DNA of 64,000 bases from FEN-1297 sp963843605 (lineage in GTDB: Bacteria > Bacteroidota > Ignavibacteria > Ignavibacteriales > Ignavibacteriaceae): NCBI GenBank assembly GCA_963843605.1, contig CAWJLA010000002.1, positions 838,557-902,556 of the forward strand, given 5' to 3'. This document shows positions 57,662 through 64,000 of the stretch, one piece after another. A program made the translations under genes and the position numbers. The notes beneath the pieces are model-generated. The model ran no database searches, was not told the origin of the DNA, and saw only the letters and a list, made by a program, of their open reading frames with translations. The first letter of the stretch is position 1, and every line of letters begins with the position of its first letter.

Positions 57662-58348
57662 TTATAGCAGACCAAAGGTTCCGGACAGCAAATTTCCGAT
57701 TATTTTTTTTAACCGGTAGCCCTTACCTGTTGTATCATCATTAAGCCATATCTTGATATCTTCAATAGTGTCAATATCAATTAATTGTTCGGCATACTTT
57801 AAAGAATATTTATTGCGGGCAATCCTTTTCACTAATATTTTTAAGACATCATCCCGTCCCCAAGTAATATTTTTCATCAGATCTTTATCCGGATTTTTCG
57901 TACCCAATAAATAAAAGCCGCCGTCGTATGCCGCTCCAACAACATAATCTGCTGAATCCAGTTTTTTCAACGATCTGAGGATAATTTCAGTCGAAATATC
58001 CGGAATGTCCGTCCCTAATAACACAGCTTTTTTTATGCCCTGTTTAAAGACCGCTTCGTAACAATATGACATTCTCTCTCCCAGGTCACCATCCTTCTGC
58101 GGGTAATATTCAAATCCTTCTCCAATCCAACCTCTTATTTTTTCCCCGTCGTTTTCGTCAGAATAGAAAATATAGCACTGTGTATCTTCCGAATTTAATT
58201 TCCGGCATTCGCCGATAACATGCTCCGCACAAATTCTGTAAAATTCTGTCGCAAAATTTTGTCCGGCGGTCTCAGCCAGTCTTTTTTTTACTTTCCCGGC
58301 ATCGGGGTAACGGCAGAATATTATTACCGCATTCTGTTTTAATTTCAT
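57662..58348 (-). CDS. DUF2064 / TIGR04282-type glycosyltransferase
   Basis: 228 residues. VIIFCRYPDAGKVKKRLAE is the family opening, and VLLGTDIPDISTEI and DYVVGAAYDGGFYLLG are the core. In other bacteria these proteins occur with a GT2 partner in proposed arsenosugar biosynthesis. Here a GT2 gene is indeed 21 bp upstream, but no arsenic genes are visible, so I do not commit to that role. Confidence 0.9.
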   Translation of the reverse strand: MKLKQNAVIIFCRYPDAGKVKKRLAETAGQNFATEFYRICAEHVIGECRKLNSEDTQCYIFYSDENDGEKIRGWIGEGFEYYPQKDGDLGERMSYCYEAVFKQGIKKAVLLGTDIPDISTEIILRSLKKLDSADYVVGAAYDGGFYLLGTKNPDKDLMKNITWGRDDVLKILVKRIARNKYSLKYAEQLIDIDTIEDIKIWLNDDTTGKGYRLKKIIGNLLSGTFGLL

Positions 58349-58369
58349 ACTATGAATAAATTTATTCTT

Positions 58370-59056
58370 TCAATCATTTACGAGTTCCGAAAATATTGTT
58401 TTGAGAATGATTAAGCTGGCCATTACTGTACCTTTCATCGTTCCCGTTACTTTTGATTTACCTATTCTTTTTCTGTAGCTTACCGGAACTTCTTTTATTT
58501 TAAGATTACGTTTTACCGCTTTTATCTGCATCTCCACCGTCCAGCCGTACCATTTATCTTTCATCTGCAATTTAATCAGCTTATCGAATTTAATTGCCCT
58601 GAAAGGACCGAGATCGGTAAATTTAAATCCCCAGAACAAGCTTATCAGTGCTCCGGCAATTATACTGCCTATCCTGGACTGCGGAGGTAATGCACCTTTT
58701 TCCCGGTGGCCCAAAACTCTGCTGCCCAATACAAAGTCGCAGTCTCCATTTATAATTGGTTCAAGTAGTAATCCTGCTTCTTCAGGAAAATCACTGTAAT
58801 CGCCGTCAAGGAATAAAACAATATCGGGATTTTCATTCATCAAATAATCGATAGCCTTAAGGCAAGAAGCACCGTATCCCTGAAATGATTCATTGAGCAC
58901 TGTTGCGCCGGCAGATCCGGCTTCCGAAACCGTGTTATCCGTTGAGTTATTATTAACAACAATTATTTCTCCGACATATTTTGTCGGAATAGATTTAACT
59001 ACTTTGGAAATAGATTTCTCTTCATTAAATGCCGGGATAATTGCGGCTATCTTCAT
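58370..59056 (-). CDS. Glycosyltransferase family 2 (DPM/DPG synthase-like)
   Basis: 228 residues. AAIIPAFNEEKSISKVVKSI, then VNNNSTDNTV and VLFLDGDYSDFPEE (acidic metal site). The C-terminus lacks multiple membrane helices, so it resembles a soluble DPM1-like enzyme. Forms a two-gene unit with the DUF2064 gene. Sugar and lipid acceptor unknown. Confidence 0.9.
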   Translation of the reverse strand: MKIAAIIPAFNEEKSISKVVKSIPTKYVGEIIVVNNNSTDNTVSEAGSAGATVLNESFQGYGASCLKAIDYLMNENPDIVLFLDGDYSDFPEEAGLLLEPIINGDCDFVLGSRVLGHREKGALPPQSRIGSIIAGALISLFWGFKFTDLGPFRAIKFDKLIKLQMKDKWYGWTVEMQIKAVKRNLKIKEVPVSYRKRIGKSKVTGTMKGTVMASLIILKTIFSELVND

Positions 59057-59168
59057 TGATATTAATTTTTATTGGGGTAAGAGAATTATTTTAAGGAAAA
59101 AAATTTCGAAAGAATAACCGGTCTGTTTTTACAGTATTTAAATACGAATAATAAATTAAGGTAAAATT

Positions 59169-60671
59169 CTAATCCTTAAATGAAAATATATGACTGTGAA
59201 AACATTTTAGTTCAACAAAAAGTCCGGAAGAAGCAATTTCTTTTTTACATCGTTTGTATGAATCGCCGTTTAATAAATCATCAAGAAACAAATCGCCGTT
59301 CTGCGAAGACAAGTTTAATTTTAACCGGCAATAAGCGGCATTATTGGAATAGTTTACAATTACAATTCTTCGCTCATCGTTCAATTTCCACTGCCACGCA
59401 AAAACGGATTCAAATGTAGAATCGCTATCTGAAACCGGAAGAGGATAAAGCATGCTCCATTCGCCGTGCACAAAAATATCTTCTTTCGTTATCCGCAGAA
59501 TTTTTTCATAATGCTCTTTTATTGAACCGGAAATTTTTTCTACGGGTTCGCGGCCAAGCTGCAGCGGAAGCCTGATTTTCTTCCCTTCGAATTGACCGTC
59601 AAAAAAAAGCTTCATGCCCCGGATAGTACTCATAAGTACTGATGCCGCGAACGACTGCTTTTTTCCGAACTTGGTTACGGCTCTTGCTTCATCATGGTTC
59701 TCTAGAAACCTGACAGATTTTAATTGGAACTCCGGGTCTGCATTTAAATGAGCTTTTACACCTTGAATATCTCCGGAAGAAAGCCGGTCGGTAAAACGTT
59801 TATCATAAGTAAAATCAAAACCTAACTGCTGCAAATCCCATTCTAAATCCCAATATGCTTCCGCCATAAAAATAAATGAGGGAGATTTTTCCTTTACTTT
59901 TTTTATTGCGGTTTCCCAGAATTCGTCCTTAGGTTTTGTATATTTGGTTCTATTTAAAACACCTAGCCATGTATTTTCGAATACGTTATTCAAAGGAAGC
60001 ATAGACATGTCGCATCTAACGCCGTCGCAAACTTCCGTTAATTTCAACAGGATATCCGTCATAAACTCCCGTGCTTCGGTATTGAAATAATTAATCTGTA
60101 CGGTATCCGTCCAGGCCGGAAACAAGGGATCTCTGCCGTGGGCAAAATATTTTGAATTATTTTCAAAGAAGGTAAAAGTATCTTTTTGGTATAAGTCCTT
60201 ATCGGCTTGAAGAAAAATTTCAGATTTGTCCTTCAGCCAATTGGTTTCTGCTCCGAAATGATTCGGAATGAAATCCAGAAATAATTTCAATCCAAGGCTG
60301 TTTAAAGTTTTCTTTAGTTTTATCATTTCGTCCCAATTACCTAAATCAGGATTAACGATATAGTCATTAATCGAAAAAGGTGATCCGATTACGTCTTCTT
60401 TTTTCCAATCGTCAAGGCTTCTCGAGTATGACGAAATAAGGTCGGCGGAAAAGCAGCATTTATCTATCAGACCGGGGCAAGTATCCCAGATTCCCATAAG
60501 CCATATTATATCGATACCTTCGGCTGCAAATTTTTTCCATATTTCAACAGGAATTCCGGAAAGTTTAATTCCTTTATCGAATTGCTTTATCCAAACTCTT
60601 GTATTTATTTCAAATAATTTAGGGTTGAGTACCATTTTATTCATCATGCCTGTCATGAAGAAGGAATTCAT
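59169..60671 (-). CDS. Alpha-amylase family glycoside hydrolase (GH13)
   Basis: 500 residues from 60671; an alternative start at 60635 (MVLNPKLFEIN) would remove a Met-rich N-terminus. Conserved GH13 regions: LKLFLDFIPNH, DGVRCDMSML with the nucleophile Asp, FIFMAEAYWD with the acid Glu, and FLENHDEAR with the third Asp. No signal peptide, so intracellular. Acts on alpha-glucans such as glycogen or maltodextrin; the exact bond is not predictable. It lies 33 bp after the 6-phosphogluconolactonase gene on the same strand. Confidence 0.9.
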   Translation of the reverse strand: MNSFFMTGMMNKMVLNPKLFEINTRVWIKQFDKGIKLSGIPVEIWKKFAAEGIDIIWLMGIWDTCPGLIDKCCFSADLISSYSRSLDDWKKEDVIGSPFSINDYIVNPDLGNWDEMIKLKKTLNSLGLKLFLDFIPNHFGAETNWLKDKSEIFLQADKDLYQKDTFTFFENNSKYFAHGRDPLFPAWTDTVQINYFNTEAREFMTDILLKLTEVCDGVRCDMSMLPLNNVFENTWLGVLNRTKYTKPKDEFWETAIKKVKEKSPSFIFMAEAYWDLEWDLQQLGFDFTYDKRFTDRLSSGDIQGVKAHLNADPEFQLKSVRFLENHDEARAVTKFGKKQSFAASVLMSTIRGMKLFFDGQFEGKKIRLPLQLGREPVEKISGSIKEHYEKILRITKEDIFVHGEWSMLYPLPVSDSDSTFESVFAWQWKLNDERRIVIVNYSNNAAYCRLKLNLSSQNGDLFLDDLLNGDSYKRCKKEIASSGLFVELKCFHSHIFSFKD

Positions 60672-60704
60672 TAAATAACCTAAACAAATATGGGAATAAA
60701 ATTA

Positions 60705-61433
60705 TTATAAATAAAATGCTGCTTCTTTATCTATAACCCAATCAATTGTTCCGGTTATTGGTTTTATTTCGGCCGCAGGATAGTTTTTACTGATGGGATG
60801 GTTCTGAAGAATATCCGATAATATTTTAGCCTTGTTTTTACCTGTTACAAGAAAGGTTATATTTTTTGCGTTATTTAGCACATCTTTAGTCAGTGAAATT
60901 CTTTTCTGCCCGCTTTCCGGGTGTTTAGCAACGCCGACAATGTTTGAATAAACAAAAAGCAGATTCTTTCCCGGAAAAAGTGAAGCGGTATGGCCGTCAT
61001 CTCCCAAGCCAAGCAATACCCAATCAAATTCGGGCATACAGCTTTTGCCGCCGCAAAGAATTTTTTCGATGTCCATAGCATATCTTACCGCTTCTTTACT
61101 AGGCTCGGCTTCACCTATCATTCTGTGAATATTTTCCCGCGAGATGGAAATCCGGTTCAGCAATAATTCATTTGTCATACCGAAATTACTCTCATTATCA
61201 TTAGGCGGGACGCACCTTTCATCGCACCACCAAAAGTGAGTTTTGCTCCAGTTTATACTTTCATTAAAAGGCTGAGAAGCCAGGGTTCCGAACAATACAC
61301 TAGGTGTACTTCCACCGGAAACCGAAAGATTAAATATACCATCTTTCTTATTTATCTCGTCTTTAAGTCTTTGAGAGAGTGCTTCGGCCGCTAACTTAGG
61401 AGAATCGTAAATTTTTACTCTATTATCTACCAT
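60705..61433 (-). CDS. pgl: 6-phosphogluconolactonase (DevB/SOL type)
   Basis: 242 residues. Hydrolyses 6-phosphogluconolactone in the pentose phosphate pathway. Motifs: FNLSVSGGSTPSVLFGTL and HFWWCDERCVPPNDNESNF, then LLGLGDDGHTASLFPG. The gene is upstream of GH13, perhaps linking glucan use to the pentose phosphate pathway. zwf and gnd are not in the window. Confidence 0.94.
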   Translation of the reverse strand: MVDNRVKIYDSPKLAAEALSQRLKDEINKKDGIFNLSVSGGSTPSVLFGTLASQPFNESINWSKTHFWWCDERCVPPNDNESNFGMTNELLLNRISISRENIHRMIGEAEPSKEAVRYAMDIEKILCGGKSCMPEFDWVLLGLGDDGHTASLFPGKNLLFVYSNIVGVAKHPESGQKRISLTKDVLNNAKNITFLVTGKNKAKILSDILQNHPISKNYPAAEIKPITGTIDWVIDKEAAFYL

Positions 61434-61644
61434 TAAATTTTATAAATACTTGATTTAATATAAAGCACGAAAGTAAAATTAATTATGACAAAGTGAGGGG
61501 ATTGAAGTCACATATTGGATAAAAAATAGGGAAATTGTTATTTGCCTGTTATAAGATACCTGAATATTAAACTAAAATGTTTAAGTTTGTAGTTACTAAA
61601 TCGGGTTAACATCAAAACTTTGCCGTCAACTAAACTTTAATTTT

Positions 61645-62409
61645 ATGAAACAATCCATAATTCTGTGGACAGCCGCAATTGTCTTAACCTTTCTGGCAGG
61701 CTATGCCCACCGCATAAAGTCTCCCGATTATCCTGTTAACGGAACAATTAACATGGTTTCAGGAGAGGCATCGTTCAGCTTTGATAAAATATACAGAAGT
61801 CAAAAAAGCTATAAAGTGTGGCTTGCCGATAATTGTGAAAATCTACAAGGCACTCTTAAATGGAGAAATGTTACTGACACGGTTTGGCATAACGAAAAAA
61901 TGAAATCGGACAGCGGAATTATATTCGCCGAAATTCCGGCGCATGAGCCGAAAAGCAAGGTTGAATACAGAGCAGAACTTACTGATAAAGACAAAATATT
62001 TATGATACCGGCAAACGGCGCCGTAACTATGGAATTTGAAGGAAGAGTTCCTTCTCAAATTTCAATGTTTTATTTTATAACATTATTCGGGGGCCTATTA
62101 CTGGCAATCAGGACGGGATTTGAAGTTTTTAAAACACATCCCCGTTTAAGATTGTACACATTATTTACGATTATTTCTTTTTTTTCGTTTACATTTATTT
62201 TCAGTACGGTAAAAAAAGGATGTGAGCTCGGAATAATAGGAAAGACTCAAATTGCGTCCATCACTGAAATATTTTCAAGCGGCCCGGTAATTTTATTTGT
62301 ATGGTGGCTGCTTGCTATGATTATAATATTTAATTTGAAAAAGCCGCGGACATGGGCCTCCGTTGCGGCGGCAGGAACTATAATAATATTTTTATTGGGA
62401 AAGTTCTAG
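61645..62409 (+). CDS. Hypothetical membrane protein with extracytoplasmic N-terminal domain
   Basis: 254 residues. One N-terminal helix (about 6-22), a soluble part of about 120 residues (VSGEASFSFDKIYRSQKSYKV), then four helices (from about 140: MFYFITLFGGLLLAIRTGF, LFTIISFFSFTFIF, and two more). Not recognised. The soluble domain is rich in charged residues and could bind a partner. It stands alone on plus. Confidence 0.65.
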   Translation: MKQSIILWTAAIVLTFLAGYAHRIKSPDYPVNGTINMVSGEASFSFDKIYRSQKSYKVWLADNCENLQGTLKWRNVTDTVWHNEKMKSDSGIIFAEIPAHEPKSKVEYRAELTDKDKIFMIPANGAVTMEFEGRVPSQISMFYFITLFGGLLLAIRTGFEVFKTHPRLRLYTLFTIISFFSFTFIFSTVKKGCELGIIGKTQIASITEIFSSGPVILFVWWLLAMIIIFNLKKPRTWASVAAAGTIIIFLLGKF

Positions 62410-62504
62410 AAATTAAAAAATAATTACACTGATTCATCCGGATAATAATTTTACTCCGCCACAAAAGCGCAGGTCAAAGTTTAAGTTTAAAATGAAGAAT
62501 AAGA

Positions 62505-63281
62505 TTATGGTTTGGAATCCTTGTTCAATATTTTTATCACTTCAGAATGAATGCCATGGGCAGCAGCAATAATGCTGTCACCTTTCACGGGATCGCCTCC
62601 TTTATAATCGGTAATTTCTCCTCCAGCTCCTTTTATCACCGGTATCAGTGCCATTAAATCCCATAAATTCATAACAGGATCAATCATTATATCGGCAAAA
62701 CCGGTTGCAAGTAAATAGTAACCGTAACAGTCTCCCCAGTTTCGATACAGTTTAACTTTTTCAATTAAAGAACTAAATTTTTCAATATCCCGGTATTTTT
62801 TTACGTGAAGGTGATCGGTAGTAAGTAGAACCGCTTCGGATATTTTATCGCATTGTCTTAATTCTGTTTTTTCTCCGTTGATTTCCGTTTTATGATTATC
62901 GCCGATTAGAAATTCATTTAATACCGGCTGATTTATTACTCCCAGTAAAGGTTCATCGTTCTTTGTAAGAGCAATCAAAGTCCCGAACGTAACAGTACCT
63001 GAGATAAAACTTTTTGTGCCGTCAATCGGATCCAGTATCCATTTATATTCCGAATCTTCGTTATAATTACCGAACTCCTCGCCAATTATTCCGTGTTCTG
63101 GAAAATGCTTCATTATTTCGCTCCGCATCAGTTCCTCGGCTTTTTTATCGGCTATAGTTACCGGAGAAGAATCGGATTTTGAATCGACACTAATTTTCTT
63201 ACGAAAATAACTTTTAATAATTTTTCCGCTTAAGTCCGCCAGATGTTTTGAAAATAATTTATATTCGAAAAGTTCTTTCAT
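62505..63281 (-). CDS. Inositol monophosphatase family phosphatase, HisN-like
   Basis: 258 residues. IIGEEFGNYN and WILDPIDGTKSFISG supply the metal ligands, and NLWDLMALIPVIKGAGGEITDYKG is the second metal site. This matches histidinol-phosphate phosphatase or inositol-phosphatase enzymes; the substrate is not certain. Its 5' quarter and promoter region are copied in tandem just upstream (63481-63883). Confidence 0.88.
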   Translation of the reverse strand: MKELFEYKLFSKHLADLSGKIIKSYFRKKISVDSKSDSSPVTIADKKAEELMRSEIMKHFPEHGIIGEEFGNYNEDSEYKWILDPIDGTKSFISGTVTFGTLIALTKNDEPLLGVINQPVLNEFLIGDNHKTEINGEKTELRQCDKISEAVLLTTDHLHVKKYRDIEKFSSLIEKVKLYRNWGDCYGYYLLATGFADIMIDPVMNLWDLMALIPVIKGAGGEITDYKGGDPVKGDSIIAAAHGIHSEVIKILNKDSKP

Positions 63282-63480
63282 TTTCGTTGCTCTCGATAAA
63301 CAATTTTAATATTTAATTAAGAATATACTTTCTTGATAATGATATTACAAACATAAGCAAATAAAAACGTTTCATTCTACAGTCATTTAGAATTGAATAT
63401 AAAGTATAGATATAATGTTAGAAGAAAATCAATTAAGGGCCAAGGTTTATAAGGATGAATATTCCTAATAAATTTTTATT
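63083..63480. repeat. Tandem duplication, copy 1 (398 bp)
   Basis: Copy 1 of a near-identical tandem pair; the second copy is 63481-63883. It covers the first about 66 codons of the HisN-like gene plus about 200 bp upstream. Copies differ by five bases of insertion near 63107-63120 (versus 63505-63523). Confidence 0.92.
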
Positions 63481-63883
63481 CAATTATTCCGTGTTCTGGA
63501 AAATGCTTTTTATTATTTCTTTGCTCCGCATCAGTTCCTCGGCTTTTTTATCGGCTATAGTTACCGGAGAAGAATCGGATTTTGAATCGACACTAATTTT
63601 CTTACGAAAATAACTTTTAATAATTTTTCCGCTTAAGTCCGCCAGATGTTTTGAAAATAATTTATATTCGAAAAGTTCTTTCATTTTCGTTGCTCTCGAT
63701 AAACAATTTTAATATTTAATTAAGAATATACTTTCTTGATAATGATATTACAAACATAAGCAAATAAAAACGTTTCATTCTACAGTCATTTAGAATTGAA
63801 TATAAAGTATAGATATAATGTTAGAAGAAAATCAATTAAGGGCCAAGGTTTATAAGGATGAATATTCCTAATAAATTTTTATT
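63481..63883. repeat. Tandem duplication, copy 2 (403 bp)
   Basis: Same sequence as 63083-63480 except for three small insertions in A/T runs (63505-63523). Ends at ...AATTTTTATT before CCCATATCC. It carries the truncated gene copy on the minus strand. Confidence 0.92.
63484..63684 (-). pseudogene. Truncated HisN-like gene copy
   Basis: Identical to the HisN-like protein for 54 residues (through KKAEELMRS), then shifts frame because of the inserted bases and stops after 66 codons. It retains the start and the upstream region of the true gene. Either a duplication relic or an assembly artefact. Confidence 0.88.
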
Positions 63884-63946
63884 CCCATATCCTTAATTTT
63901 AGTTTTGCCAAATAAATAACTATTTATATATTTGTATTCTGAATTC

Positions 63947-63976
63947 GGAGAGATGGCAGAGTGGTTGAATGCGGCA
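63947..63976 (+). tRNA. tRNA-Ser, 5' part only; sequence abnormal after the D-arm
   Basis: GGAGAGATGGCAGAGTGGTT (first 20 bases) and AATGC match the acceptor and D-arm of bacterial tRNA-Ser. The next bases should form an anticodon stem-loop, but instead AGCAATACGTAA (63976-63987) follows, which does not fold as one. The anticodon, and thus the codon specificity, cannot be given. Confidence 0.6.
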
Positions 63977-64000
63977 GCAATACGTAATCAGCCGCAGCCA

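Noticed and set aside
1..64000. CRISPR array or phage genes
   Set aside because: No regularly spaced direct repeats and no phage structural, integrase or transposase frames were seen on either strand.

Overview
The window looks like a chromosomal stretch from a member of the Ignavibacteria (Bacteroidota/Chlorobiota side). It is AT-rich. It carries a PorV/PorQ-family outer-membrane protein, DUF4175/DUF4159/BatA-type proteins, a Bacteroidetes-type -33/-7 promoter (TAnnTTTG) in front of the suf operon, a mitochondrial-type aconitase and YfhO. The lineage is inferred from gene content; there is no 16S rRNA here.

Layout. 1-14.2 kb: housekeeping genes, nearly all on the minus strand (DUF4175, DUF4159, 1-Cys peroxiredoxin, RmuC, histidine ammonia-lyase, HflX, BatA-like VWA protein, aconitase), with one EVE-domain gene on plus. 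14.4-18.0 kb: a decaying island made of a sigma-54-type response regulator followed by three prepilin-like genes. These are broken by in-frame stops and frameshifts, yet still preceded by a perfect palindrome and a GG-N10-GT sigma-54-like promoter. 18.1-21.5 kb: a GroES-like protein and a compact type III polyketide synthase / methyltransferase / FAD-reductase operon. 21.7-40.8 kb: a large surface-glycan locus with five GT4 and one GT2 glycosyltransferases, a Wzx flippase, FkbM, three or four further methyltransferases, a DegT aminotransferase, YfhO, and two paralogous beta-propeller lipoproteins. 41.2-48.3 kb: a complete suf Fe-S assembly operon (sufB-C-D-S-U, a DUF59 protein, a bacilliredoxin) ending in an Rrf2 regulator with three cysteines. 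48.3-57.4 kb: phosphoglycerate mutase, PorV-like protein, a signalling cluster (two REC-only proteins, a NarL-type regulator and its histidine kinase), a TlpA-like thioredoxin and a radical SAM protein. 57.6-64 kb: sugar genes (DUF2064, GT2, GH13, 6-phosphogluconolactonase), an inositol-monophosphatase-family gene with a 0.4-kb tandem duplication of its 5' end, and the start of a tRNA-Ser that goes wrong after about 30 nt.

Two cross-cutting observations matter to anyone using this annotation. First, at least five otherwise well-conserved genes (DUF4175, BatA-like, type III PKS, propeller lipoprotein, bacilliredoxin) are each split by a single-base change in a short homopolymer, and in each case undoing it restores a normal protein. 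Together with a 12-nt nanopore-adapter-like string inside the last tRNA, this points to long-read consensus errors rather than real pseudogenes. Second, the pilin island at 14.4-18 kb is different: it contains six in-frame TAA/TAG codons as well as frameshifts, so it looks genuinely inactivated or otherwise unusual. The most interesting regulatory structure is a pair of 23-bp-spaced palindromes upstream of a REC-only protein (52.9 kb).
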